NCBI RefSeq assembly: GCF_000002425.4
Contig: NC_037261.1
Coordinates: 4,091,362 to 4,155,361, forward strand
Origin: Physcomitrium patens
Lineage: Eukaryota > Streptophyta > Bryopsida > Funariales > Funariaceae
Reading direction: 5' to 3'
Length of the DNA: 64,000 bases
A model generated the notes under the pieces. That model ran no database searches. It was not told where the DNA came from and was given only the letters and a program-made list of their open reading frames with translations. Shown here piece after piece: positions 33,339 to 44,748 of this stretch. Both the position numbers and the translations under genes were made by a program. Numbering within the stretch: position 1 is the stretch's first letter; every line of letters starts with the position of its first letter.

Positions 33339-34675
33339 TGTCGTATTACGTGCTTTCTTGCTCGAGAACGTGCCGGGCGTCTGGATGTAGAAGGTAGTAT
33401 GGAGATTCGCCGATAGTCAAGCAGTCTATCAGTTTTGACTGCTGGAATATAAACGACTGCAACAATGTACCGTAAATCTATACAGATGCTCTTCGGCTGC
33501 TTGTCGAAGTACTTTTTGTCCCAGTCGGTAGGTCTCTAGACGTTACAGAGAACCCCGAACAACCCAAACTGTTAATCTTCAATACCGCTTTGTACTTACA
33601 ATCTTGCATCCACTGACTGTCTTGTTAGATTAACCCAATAAATTTCATTCACTCCGCATACTCAATCCTATAGACACCCTTTTAATCCTTCAATCACAGA
33701 CGTAACTCGATTTCACAAAACAGTCAAGAGTATTCAAACCCACTTCATTTAAAAATCCTGATTCACCATTACAATACAGACTTCAGCAGCGATTGCCTCA
33801 GTCTTCCCAAAACCCTACGAAGAAGAAAAATCCAAATTCTCTGTCTTTCCTTCCCCGACCCGAAGCATGAAGCTCCTCTCTCTTTAATCCCTTTGATCTC
33901 CAAAAACCTCCAATGAAAACCGAACTAGTAACCTTGCAAAAGCTTGAAAACTAGCTCCCCCCGATTCCCAGAAAAAAAAAAAAAAATCCCCCCTTCAAAA
34001 CTATATCCCCCCTAACCTTATCCTCTGAATTTCTTCAATCTTCTATCTTAGATCTGGAATTGGCTCCCACCGTCAAGCTTGGATCCGAAATTGGCTCTCG
34101 CCATCAGAGCTTTCTCCTCCGTTTTTACCTTTAAGAAATCCATTTACCGAAAACAACGTTCCCTGAAACGGCACAGAGAACAGGATAGCCTGAAACAGAA
34201 TCGAACCCCGTAATCGGGACCACATTGAGTCGCCGGACCAATTCAGGTTCCATATTGGGAAAGATGCCTGTAGTAACCTGGATGTTCCCGTAATTGGGTC
34301 AAATTGGTCCTCGCGTTAGATTGGCTAAGATCCATAGTAAGACCTTGATTTCCCGTAATTAGACTGCATTGGGTTGACCGACCAATTCAGGTCTCATATT
34401 GGATAAGTGGACCCGGATTGGATTCTCGAAATTGGATCCAATTGGCTCTTTGAACCCGTCGTGTGAATTGGTCCTTCTCTTCCTACTGACTCCTGTTATT
34501 GGAATTGAATGGAGCATTTCAGTATGCTTCGGCTGACTGTAACGGGGTGACTGAACCTGGCCACTCAGTATTTGTATGGGAGTTGGTTGATGCTCCTAAT
34601 ATTTGAGGTAACTGAATATTAATAAAATTCCCCTTTCTTTTTATTTTCACTGTTTACTCGTGTTACAATACGACA
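33339..34675 (-). repeat. 5' LTR of element B
   Basis: 1337 bp, TGTCG...CGACA; partner of 25974-27355. Confidence 0.9.
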
Positions 34676-34992
34676 ACGTGGCAACATTCTATAGGATCTC
34701 GAATATGTGTTGACTTTGTAGCACACATGCCTTGACTTACAAGGCAAGTTCTTCTACGTGTGGGCCACATAGTTAGCTTGTTCTTCAAGCTAACAACATC
34801 TATGGCACATGGCCAACTTATTGACGACGTTTCTAATCCAAAAAGTCAATTAAAGACACCTATGAAGTCAAAGTAGTATCTATGAAGCTTCTAGGAAGCT
34901 TCCATATTAAATACTATAGAATTAACTTACTTTTATCTACTTTTACATATTTGTATATGTAATTACTAGCTTACATGATTATGTTCGTGACA
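34676..34992 (-). repeat. Outer part of the 5' LTR of A3
   Basis: Matches the matching part of 25003-25563 (ACGTGGCAACATTCTATAGG to GTTCGTGACA). Followed by AAACA, the A3 target duplication. Confidence 0.85.
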
Positions 34993-34997
34993 AAACA

Positions 34998-36378
34998 TGG
35001 AAAAAAAAAGACCTCATTGTACTTTTGTAGCCATTTGGGATTGTGTTGATAATTCCATCTTCTCTCACATATGAGCATGCAAAACATCGAATGAATCATG
35101 GTTAAGCTAGTAAAAACCACATACTCCACTAGTAACATTGTTACTCATGCACATCTACAAGAGAAGTTCATAACAACAAAAATAAAGGCAAAAGAGTTAA
35201 TAATTCAATACTAATATAACTTCAAAACTTTATTCCAACAATGTTACTCTATAGGAGTAACTCTTCCATCACAAATGAAAATACTCACATTTATGAGATC
35301 CATGCTATTCAAATATGACACGATCATTTAAATATAAAGGATAATATAAAATGTGACTTTATCACAGTTATTTGCAATCCTCTTTCAAGAAGAGACAACT
35401 ATGAAAGGATTTTCTTTAGAGTTTTAAGCTCTCTTTGGAAGATGCAAAGGAAAGAGTAAGTGGCAACCAAAAAATGCTTCAAAATCACTATCAAAAGATC
35501 ACAATTATAAAAAAATAAAATCAACATCCACTATTCTATGTCCTCATTGCAAAAAGATGGAACATTGGGACTTAGATTGTTTTAAAAATAAATCCAAAGT
35601 TGTTGTAAATATGGCAACAACCTTCATAGAAAATAAGAAACTTAAGAATATATGAAGATCTGAAAATGTAGATGAAATATCTCCTATATTTTATGCCTAT
35701 GTATATTTTATACAAACATATTGCTCCACAAAATCAACTCCACTTGGAGTAATCAAAGATGGCCAATGGTTCATCATCACTAGTTAAACCCACTACTTAG
35801 CACATATAAAGAATCAATTCATCATGTTTAAACCTTTTTCATCTAATAAAAATAATGTTTATCTTGGGGATAAGACTACTTCATTATATGCAGCCAAGGT
35901 GAAGTAGAAATCACAATAATGAATGGTTATATAATCTAGCTTATCAATACACTTAATGCCCTAGATATACAAAAGAGCTTATTTTTTGTTAATAGTTTTG
36001 ATCAACAATATAGAGGAATACTTCTAAAAAAATTAAAAATATTGATTGCTCTCTTGCAATGATTCAATATTTATTGAATGCTCACTTCATGATAATTTAT
36101 ACTTATTGGGCACCATCTTAGATTCCATTAATTCTATCCCGCAAGCTTACAATGTGTCTAATATTCTAACTAGCATATTGCATTTACATCATTACATAAA
36201 TATGGCGTCATGATGTGATATGACTATTAAGTAAAAGAGATGAAGAATCTATTATATTATAAAAGATCTTACTTCAGATATTATAGCAAATTATCTTAGA
36301 AAATAGACAATAGTCCAAAAGAAAGTAGAACTAAAGATTTAAATGCTACCTTTTTACAAAGTAGACTTCTATTTACTT
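34998..36378 (+). pseudogene. copia F gag end and protease region
   Basis: Contains a copia CCHC knuckle (CPHCKKMEHWDLDC, about 35550-35590) and the protease/pre-integrase boundary pattern with a later V.LGD (about 35760-35900). Many breaks. Ends where repeat H begins. Confidence 0.6.
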
Positions 36379-37934
36379 TGTAAGGCCACAAATAAGGCAA
36401 AACAAGGTAGATTAGAAAAATAAAGAATATGAACATATGTAGAAAGAAGTTAGGAGTTGATTTAAATAAAAATTAACTCAAAAGGATAAAATTTGATACT
36501 AAAAAGAATCAGTTATCAACTTGGATGGGAATCAGATCCCAAGGCATAAAATTGGGCACATACAACAATTCAAAGGTTCTTTGGTAAATTGGAGAGTGGA
36601 TTTTGAGAAAAGACTTGATAGGGTTCTTTTAGCATTGATTTTGAAAGAATTGAATATGTAATGATTTTATAAAAGCTTTGCAAAGTCACAGTTATTTTGG
36701 GTGACTCTAGAATTTATAAAATAAAAAAGTAGATTATGTTTTAGAGAATTTCATGACTTTGGTAGTAGATCTGTGGTTCAAATTTTGACGACTTATGAGA
36801 ATAGTTGTTTGAAGTATATATTGTAAGTTTGAACTTGATCGAATGATTGAATTGAAGGCTATTGAATTTCAAGTAGGTTGAAGTCTCAAAAATTAGACCT
36901 TGAGAGGTATTTAGGGTTTCTAAGATCTTTAGCAACCTACTTATTGGATTAGAATAAGATTTATGTTTAAGAATAATAGACTTGATTTTCTATATATATG
37001 TGAAATTTAAGAATAATTGAATAGTTCGATAAGGAAATATTGAGACTAGAAGTTCAATCTTTAGATTAGAATAGGAGGTTGGCCAATACTTGAGCAGATT
37101 TTAGATTTTTTCTTCCATTTAATAAGTGCAATTATCTTCAATTTTTGTGTGCTTGTTGCCAACTTAATTTTTAAAAGGATTGTAAATTTTTAGGTAAGAT
37201 CAATGGTTCAATTGATAGATATTAAAGTTCTAAATTGTGCTAGGATTAAATTGATTAGGATTTGGATTTGGTTTAGGACTTAAGATTAGTTTAGGATTTG
37301 ATTTAGGATTTGATTTAGGATTTAGTTTAAGATTTATGATTTGTCTAGGATTTGATCTAAGATTTGGTTTAAAATTTATGATTTGTCTAGGATTTGATCT
37401 AGGATTTAATTTAGGATTTATGATTTGTTTAGGATTTGATCTAGGATTTGGTTTAGGATTTAGGATTTATCTAGGATTTGATTTAAGATTTGATTTAGTA
37501 TTTAGGGTTTGTTTAAGATTTGATTTAGGATTTGATTTAAGATATAGGATTTTTCTAGGATTTGATTTAGAGATTGGTTTAGGATTTAGGATTTTTCTAG
37601 GATTTGATTTATGGTTTAGGATTTAGAGTTTGTGTAGGATTTAATTGAAGTCCATTAGGATTTCAACTAGAGTTAATTAAAACTTGGTTGAGATTTATTT
37701 AAGATTTATTTGTGATTATTCTAATATTTTTTAGAGCTTCTTAAGGATTCTTTTAAGATTTATTGTGGATTTTCTTTCAACTCCTTTAAGATTTTTTATT
37801 GTTTCTTTGTAATTTCTTTAAGGATTCTTTTGAATTTGATTAAAGTTTGTTTAGTATTATTAAGGTTTAATTAGAATTTAATATTCTGTTAGAATTAGGA
37901 TTTTTTTGTAGCAATTTCCATTCTACCTTCCACA
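36379..37934 (+). repeat. Repeat H, copy 1 (noncoding, contains tandem array)
   Basis: About 1.56 kb, similar to the reverse complement of 58497-59778 from its beginning (GGCCACAAATAAGGCAAAA) to its end (CTACCTTC.ACAA). TGTA...ACA-like ends suggest an LTR, but no second LTR or coding part is attached. It sits inside copia F between the protease and integrase regions. It is longer than copy 2 mainly because of the tandem array at 37260-37640. Confidence 0.6.
37260..37640 (+). repeat. Degenerate tandem array of TAGGATTTGATT units
   Basis: About 30 imperfect units of 10-12 bp (TAGGATTTGATT, TAGGATTTGGTT and variants). It creates a repetitive open frame (LGFDLGFGLGF) that is not a gene. Confidence 0.85.
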
Positions 37935-38520
37935 ACTAGGTGCTTGATGTACTCTTGAGGAAGACTTCATGTAATACAATACTAAGATCCATACAACACT
38001 CTCCTCAAGAGTTCAATACCAATCTACAATTGTAATTCAAACAATGTCGACTCCTATCCATTAACACTACATCTTCTTCTTGTATTATCAATATACAATA
38101 CACCATTGCTTCTTTTAAGTCAAAGTTCCTAAGTCGGCAATATTTGCCTTTTCATTCTTTAAATTGATGATTTTACAACCTTGTGTGCAACAACACATTA
38201 TTTGTATCACCTATTGATCTATTGTTGTACCTTTGCAATTGAAAAAAAATTCATTGTAAATCAATATTTTACCACTAAAATTAATCTAAGGATGTTCACA
38301 AAAAAAAAAATACTCAACACACTACTTCAAAGATCTAAGCTCTATTTCAATTTAAATTCTAACTTATCTTACTTTGACAAACATATAAGTCCAATTATGG
38401 CATTAATAATTGAGATTTATAAGTTTTAATTATCTCAACTAATTTATAAAGTATGGGATTGTCATAGGCTTATCCAAAAGTAAAATTTCTCCTCATGTTT
38501 TCTCTATGTGCCTCAGTAAA
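37935..38520 (+). other. Unassigned sequence inside copia F
   Basis: AT-rich, no clear motif; from its place it should be pre-integrase sequence of copia F, but I cannot confirm that. Confidence 0.3.
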
Positions 38521-39245
38521 AAGAAAATTGCATCTAAATTTTTAAAAGTGGCTACCTTTTGTATCTCTTATCTTTTGGAGCTTGTCCACTCTGACCTTAG
38601 TAATTGCATTGCTACTCCAATATTCTCTAGATTTGAGTATTATGCCACATTTATAGATGACTTCTTCTATTATATTGTGCTCTGATTCCTCCACTACAAA
38701 AATGAAGAATTTGATGTTTTCAAAGTATTTCATGTATGAACTGAAAATCAAATCAGCCACAAATTAAAAATCTTACAATCTAACTAAGGAAGAGAATACA
38801 TATCCTTCAACTTCAATCAATACTTCAACATCCATGGAATTCAATATTAACTTATAATAATATACACCCCTAACAAAATGGAATGACAAATAGAAATAAT
38901 TGTACCTTATTGAATGCAAATTGATGTATGTTTCATGATGCCAAACTTGCCAAATCCTATGAAGGTGAAGCCATCACGTGTGCAACATATCTTCAAAATT
39001 GTTGTTCCATTAAGGCCATCCCTCCCAATACCATTTTATTTGAACTTTGGCATAAATACAAACCTAATGTCTCTCACTTTTGTGTTTTTAAGAAAAAAAC
39101 TTATGCCCAAATTCTTATTAAAATACAAGTAAATCTTCATTTTTGCTTTATTGAATGCATCTTCTTTAGCTATAATTTACAAAAAGAATGTTATAAATTG
39201 CAAAAAGTGAGTATTGAAACAATACTCATTTTACGTAATGTCTGA
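38521..39245 (+). pseudogene. copia F integrase remnant
   Basis: Characteristic copia integrase C-terminal signature is readable around 38914-39245 (FHDAKLAKSYEGEAITCATYLQ, PPNTILFELWHKYKPNVSHF). Broken. Confidence 0.75.
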
Positions 39246-40030
39246 TTTTAAGAGGAGAAATTTTTAAATATAACTCTACAACCTCATGTTATTAAATTTT
39301 TGAATTAACAATTAGAAAGTGACCTAATATTCTACTCTTTCTGTGGTATTACATAACTTCTAGCAGTGTCCTTATTACCAACCTTACTATTTATTATACT
39401 ACACACCCCACTAATTTCGTCTTCAAATGATAGTACTTACTCATCCATTCCAAAACCTTTTCATGATGCACTTGGCTATCTCTTAATTCTTCTTCCACTG
39501 TCTACTAAATTGCCTTCTTGATTCAAGCCTTCTTCTATAGTCCTTCCTATGCTACTGCTTGGTATCACTTCATCTTTAGGTTCAATTGCCCTCATCTAGC
39601 TACCTTCTCTACTTGTATCAAGAACACCCCACTTCAATGCTTGCTATGTTTAGTTCTCCCTTCTTCTATTGACAACCACAACTAATTGATTCATACTCAT
39701 TTCTCAAGCTCATGCCATCATACTTAGCATCTTTCATAAGATCATTTTACAATTCAAGCTAGTATCTACAATATTGCTCTTATAAATTCACGTCCATCTG
39801 TGATAACTTTTCTACCTTAATGTCACACCTTGACTTGTAGCAACAAGTTGTTTCTCTAACTTATGCCTTAAAAGAAAACTACATCCTTTCTTCTCTATTG
39901 CTAAGATGTCAACCTCTTCGACTTCCAAAACACAAACAAGCACTCTTTATATAATTACTTTTTATCTCAAAAGGATTTGCCATGTATCAATAAGCCTTGT
40001 GCTCCCTAAAAGCCTTCTAATGATAATTTT
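39246..40030 (+). other. Integrase-RT linker of copia F, degraded
   Basis: AT-rich, C/T-biased sequence without clear motifs, in the position of the variable linker between copia integrase and reverse transcriptase. Confidence 0.35.
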
Positions 40031-40905
40031 CTATTAAAAAAGAGCTCAATTTTTATACTACCAATAGCATATGGAATTTTATTAAGCTTCTTCTTAGCCA
40101 GTGCTTCATCACATGTAGGTAGTTCTTTAAACTTAAATTAAAACTAAATGGTGATATTGATTAATTTAGAGCTTGCTTGGTAGTTCATGGATTTAGCCAA
40201 GTCTAGAATCTTGATTATACTGAGATATTTTTCTTGTTGATTAAAATCTAATTTGTGCAACTAATCTTGGCTTTTACTACTCAACACAACCTCCACATTC
40301 ACAAAATGGATGTAAAAATAATATTTTTGGATGAAAATTTAAATGAAAAAATCTACATGAATTATCCAAAAGAAATAACACCTCCTAAATCTAGTAGGAT
40401 TTGTCAACTCCATAAGACATTATATCGACTCAAACAATCACTCAAAGAGTGATACAAAGTGATTAATAAATTTTTAACCACTTTGAGGTTTAAAAACTTA
40501 ACTATTAATACCAATATTTACTACCTTTGAGAAGACATTGCCTTTATCATCCTTATCTTCTATAAAATTGATATGTTAATTATGAAAAAAAAACATCCCA
40601 TTATTTCAAACCATCAAAAAATAATTAAATGAATAACTTTTGCTTTTTGACTTTAGCAATGCCTATCATCTTTTTAGCCTATAAATCAACTGTGACATGA
40701 TATAAGGTTGATTTGAAATAACTCAAATTCTCTATGTACACTAGAAGTTACAAAAATTTGACTACTATGATTTTTGTTTTGTTTCTATTCCAATTGCTCT
40801 TAAAATCAAGCTTTTTGAAATAGATTATCTATAGATAGATGAATACTATATAATTTACTATTAAGAACATAAATCTTAAAAAATAAAAACCTCAATACAT
40901 TCTTA
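40031..40905 (+). pseudogene. copia F reverse transcriptase remnant
   Basis: The block at 40255-40452 has the copia motif set (LHIHKMDVKIIFLDENL, EKIYMNYPKE, ICQLHKTLYRLKQS). Broken; further RT sequence is unclear. Ends at an inserted LTR. Confidence 0.75.
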
Positions 40906-41387
40906 TGTCATTCAAAAAGACTTAAAAATCACTCAAACATAATATAGTATTAAACTAGAATAGCTATTGCCAAAGATAAGAAGACTAGAAAGTCTTGAAA
41001 TAAGACTAATAACTAAAAAGGCATTGATAAGAGTGAAGAAGACTTTACTCTTGCCTATATATATTTTCATAACTAGAAATTATATGTCAATGTCCTATAT
41101 GACTTCCAAAATGTATTGACTTTGTAAGACACATATCTTAATTTATAAGGTAAGTTTTCTATATGTATGCTATACAATTAAATTATTTCATAAGCTATCC
41201 ATATATGGTTAACTTGTTGATCAAGTTTCTAATCTAAAAATCAACTACAAACACAAGTAAAATCAAAGTAGTGTCTATGAAGCTTTTAAGAAGCTTTTCT
41301 AGAAAATATTACAAAATAAATCTACTTTTACCTACTTCTACTTAATTATATAGATAAATATTAGAATAAATATATATGTCTATGACA
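40906..41387 (-). repeat. Solo A/D-type chromovirus LTR in copia F
   Basis: About 480 bp, diverged family A/D LTR in reverse (TAGCTATTGCCAAAGATAAG, GAAGCTTTTAAGAAGCTTTT, ATGTCTATGACA). Copia sequence resumes on the far side. Clear target duplication not seen, as expected for an old insertion. Confidence 0.7.
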
Positions 41388-41769
41388 CTCACTCCAAATT
41401 CCAATATGCCAACATTGTTTGCTCACTCAATTGAACTTATGTGTGTACATGGCTCGATCTCGCCTTCACTATTAGCCTCTTTGTCTAATACATGTATAAT
41501 CTTGGAGCTATGCACATTCAAGCTTGTAAACATGTGTTTTAGTACCTGCGTGATATCTTAGGCTATTATATCAAGTATTAATATACTGTTGTACAAATCT
41601 ATGATAGCTTATAGTTCTTCAAAAATTCTAGTTTGTATATTGTTTTATATAAGATGCGAGCTGACATTCTCACAAAATTCCTATCTGGTCTAAAAATCAT
41701 CTAGCATCTTCCATGGCTTGGTATTTTTAGAAGAAAAATCCTATTGTCTACAAATATTCATTAAAAGGG
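41388..41769 (+). pseudogene. copia F RNase H tail
   Basis: Copia C-terminal signature ADILTKFLSGLK followed by a LPWLGIF-like ending near 41650-41740, just before the 3' LTR. Broken. Confidence 0.65.
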
Positions 41770-41971
41770 TGTATTAGAACCTTAAGAGTTTCAGTAATGA
41801 ACATATTGTAGACCCTTATTCTATAATACATAGAGTAGTTTTGACTCCAAGAAAGAATCATGACCCTTTTAGTTGTGACCTCCTTCAATGGAATATATAT
41901 TTTGTATAAAATCTATACTTTATATTATAAAAATTAGAATATTTAACTTGTTTAGTATATAAAAAAGTGCA
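41770..41971 (+). repeat. 3' LTR of copia F
   Basis: Partner of the LTR at 24454; ends approximate. Confidence 0.65.
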
Positions 41972-42177
41972 ATTAAATTTATGATGATTAATCATTGCAT
42001 TAAGTATATTCTTATTATTTCATAAAAATAAATAAATAGATAAAATAAAATAAAAAATTAGAATGTCACATTATTGGATGATCATCTCAAATGTTTTGGA
42101 TTAATATTAGAGGTTGTATTATCAATTATATAAAAAATTTAGCTCAGATATTTGTTCAAAAATGAGAGTTTTAAGAC

Positions 42178-42245
<68 letters not shown>

Positions 42246-42273
42246 ATATTTTTTTTATTTAGATTTTTTATTT

Positions 42274-42310
<37 letters not shown>

Positions 42311-42339
42311 ACTTGCAGACAAAAAAAAAAAACACATGG
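41972..42339. other. AT-rich spacer with (AT)n, (GT)n and T tract
   Basis: (AT)n at about 42182-42228, then GT repeats, then a 29-base T run around 42281-42309. No gene. Confidence 0.8.
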
Positions 42340-44121
42340 CACTGATAAATTTTTCTTCTTATGAGTATGGTCGCAAATAGTATCTTTATCATGGAATGGC
42401 CTAAGTTTGATGGATTATAGTACTCATTTTAAAAGTAGATAGTTCAAATAAAATATAAAATGGAAGATGTTTGGAATTTAGTTTCAAGAATTGAAAAAAC
42501 ACCAATTCTTATCTTAGAATCAAATTCAACAATAACAACATTACTAACAAATCAAAATTATATATCCATATGGAAGCTCAAAAATCAAATGGCACTTCCC
42601 ATAATATGGCATTATATATATAATTTGATTTTTATATGCAGAAGTATGTAAAACAATAAATGACAATAAAAAATAAAAAAAGAATAAAAGCCACCACTAA
42701 AAAAATATTTAAAAAAAAATAAAAAAATAAAAAATCCAAAAGTGAGCCTAGAATTTCATGTCTTTATTATAAGAAGGTGGGACATTGGAATTCATATTGT
42801 TTTGAGAATAAAAACAAAGCTATTGCAAATTATGCCATATATATATACACAATTCAAGAAATTAAAAGAAAAACATAGAAAGATGAAGATGTAGAATAAA
42901 TCTCACCTTCTTTCTATGCTCTTGTGTATTTTATATAAGCATTTTTTTCAACAAAATCTAGTCAACTGGGAGATTTTAGAGACAATTAATGGTTTATTAA
43001 TACATGAACTACACACCATCTAATTCACAAAAAAATAAAATTTATCAATTTTTAAATTCTTTCACTTAATGATTATCAAGTGCATCTTGGAGGTAATACA
43101 ATGCTTTTAATCTATAGACAAGGATTAGTCAAAATTTAGGTAAAAAAAGGTCCATATTTTACCTCTCAAATATTTTATGTGTCCCAAATTTACACAATTT
43201 TTTTTTTCCAGCTCGTATATATGATAAAAAAAAATAATTTTGATATAAAAAAAATATATAAACTATTGGATTATAATGATCACATCTACACCAAGTGTCA
43301 TCTTTGAGAAAATTTCTATTTTTTAGGTTTGATACTTTCTATTGCTTTGTAAATGCTAATATGGCAATTTCAACACCAATGATTTTTGTGGATGTAAGCT
43401 CTCCTTATTTGACATAAGATCTTAGCAAGTCAATTTCTTTATCAATCTTTGCTCAAGTATAATCTTCTAGCTATAACAAAATCTATACAGATTCTTACTT
43501 GCGGCTGCATTTGGACAATACTTATATGAACATCATAAATCAATCTCAATTCAATAGCATATACTCACTACAATCTTAAAATAATCATGACTACACTTTT
43601 GATCTAAATTTAAAATAAAAATCTCATTCAAAAAATTATTTATCAACTCATTTTAATACCTTCGCTTTAAATCATCATCTAGTCTAATACTATCATCTAG
43701 TATCAACTCCAATTACAACCTTCCACACCAAACTATCTATCAAAAACCTTCTCAACTAGTAGATCACATTCAAATCAACCTCTAATATTGATACCTTGGC
43801 CATATCAAAAATTCCAAATTAAAATAGTTAATAAAATAAAATAAAATAAAGAACAAATTTGACATAAAAATAATTAAATGTATCTCCTTGAACTACAATT
43901 CTACTAGCAAAAGCTATAAGATTCAAGATGTGTAAATCAAAGCTATGATCATATCATACAATGTCATTTTTTTAAAAGAAAGTCTACCTTCAAGCCATAT
44001 TCCATCTCCTTCTTTGGCTTTTGAATTTGTATGTCTATTGTTCTTTCAAAGCAATGAAGTAAATCTAGACTTTTTCAAATCTTTACTTAAAGATGTTGTG
44101 CTTACTATGCTTGCTATTTCT
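42340..44121 (+). pseudogene. Ty1/copia remnant G
   Basis: A second copia gag (EWPKFDG near 42390, KMEDVWNLVSRIEK at 42460) and a zinc-knuckle-like block (KKVGHWNSYC, about 42770-42800) are followed by protease-like sequence near 42950-43050. Near the end is a copia linker-like ..NVIFLKESLPS segment (43960-44020). Many breaks. Chromovirus C is inserted at its right end (duplication TTTCT), and up to about 220 bp beyond C (58271-58496) may belong to it. Confidence 0.5.
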
Positions 44122-44542
44122 TGTTAGGGACATAGTCCTTAGAACCTTCTAGAGACAAGTTTTTAGAACCTTCTAGAGACAAGCTTCTAGAACCTTCTAG
44201 AAGCAAGTCTCTGGAACCTTCTAGAAGCTTCTTAGTTGGTAGAAGATGTTAGGGACATAGTCCTTAGAACCTTCTAGAGATAAGTTTCTAGAATCTTCTA
44301 GAAGCAAGTCTCTAGAACCTTCTAGAAGCTTCTTAGTTGGTAGAAGTTACTTGAGAAGCCTCCTAAATAGGAGTATATATTGGGATCGAGGCTGAAGAAT
44401 TCTTCAGTCTTGACAACACATCTCTTGGAGCTCTAGCTCACCTCTCTGGTGTTGTTCTTGTATTCATCTGATTAATCTAGTTCTTGCGAGTTCTCCTTGA
44501 ACTTCTTGGTAGATATCAAGTCTGTATTTTGTGTCCGTGACA
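44122..44542 (+). repeat. 5' LTR of C, with internal duplication
   Basis: 421 bp. The first 125 bp, including the terminal TGTTAGGGACATAGTCCTTA, are repeated imperfectly from 44247 to about 44346. TATA box TATATATT at 44374-44381. Confidence 0.95.
44185..44332 (+). promoter_or_regulatory. Array of heat-shock elements in the C 5' LTR
   Basis: Four perfect four-unit heat-shock elements (alternating GAA and TTC with 2-nt gaps): 44185-44202, 44214-44231 (GAAccTTCtaGAAgcTTC), 44286-44303 and 44315-44332. They lie 40-190 bp upstream of the TATA box. Heat-shock factor trimers bind such nGAAn arrays; binding here is inferred. Confidence 0.65.
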
Positions 44543-44569
44543 GTTTGTCGAGACTTCACTCACCTCAGA

Positions 44570-44578
44570 TATCAGAGC
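44570..44578 (+). promoter_or_regulatory. Primer-site-like TATCAGAGC of C
   Basis: Same nine bases as in A1/A2, 27 nt after the LTR end. Confidence 0.4.
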
Positions 44579-44634
44579 TAGTTTCTTCTTTGTTAGAGTG
44601 TGGATTACTCCTCTGCTTGGAAGTGTACTAGCAC

Positions 44635-44664
44635 TTTAGAGGTTGCGGATTACCCTCCTCTAAA
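44635..44664 (+). ncRNA. Leader hairpin 1 of C
   Basis: Perfect 8-bp stem TTTAGAGG/CCTCTAAA, 14-nt loop TTGCGGATTACCCT. Confidence 0.65.
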
Positions 44665-44748
44665 CTAATACTTCTTTTGTTACAATATTGGAGTCTTATT
44701 CTTCTTGGAGAGAGTGGATTATCCCTTTTTTTGAAGCTCTTAAGGCAT

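Larger units (their letters stand above)
25974..34675 (-). mobile_element. Ty3/gypsy element B (no chromodomain)
   Basis: Minus-strand element with 3' LTR 25974-27355 (1382 bp) and 5' LTR 33339-34675 (1337 bp), ends TGTCGTATTACG...CGACA, a tRNA-Trp primer site, polypurine tract, gag and pol. The pol type resembles gypsy lineages of fungi and mosses with a DVPIKG reverse-transcriptase core. It is broken in a handful of places and of moderate age. Unlike the B-type solo LTRs nearby it lacks matching flanking bases (CCGG on the left, ACGT on the right). It may therefore be a recombinant or have caused a deletion in A3. Confidence 0.9.
25003..34992 (-). mobile_element. Chromovirus A3, gutted and occupied by element B
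   Basis: Family A copy on the minus strand flanked by the 5-bp duplication AAACA (24998-25002 and 34993-34997) in copia F. What remains is the complete 3' LTR (25003-25563), part of the extra downstream frame, and the outer part of the 5' LTR (34676-34992). Leader, gag and pol are absent. Element B occupies exactly the gap. Broken; diverged from A1/A2 more than they are from each other. Confidence 0.85.
24454..41971 (+). mobile_element. Ty1/copia remnant F, nested
   Basis: An old copia element with short LTRs (about 24454-24642 and 41770-41971) that share TTTCAGTAA.GAACATAT.GTAGACCCTT. A copia-type primer site (TGATATCAAAGC) follows the left LTR. Order along the plus strand is gag start, zinc knuckle, protease/pre-integrase, integrase, reverse transcriptase and RNase H tail, which is copia order. 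It is broken many times and interrupted by A3 (with B inside), repeat H and a chromovirus LTR. Without these it would be about 5.5 kb, a usual copia size. Confidence 0.8.

Noticed and set aside
37336-37626. 96-codon frame of LGFDLGFGLGF type
   Set aside because: Arises from the TAGGATTTGATT tandem array inside repeat H.
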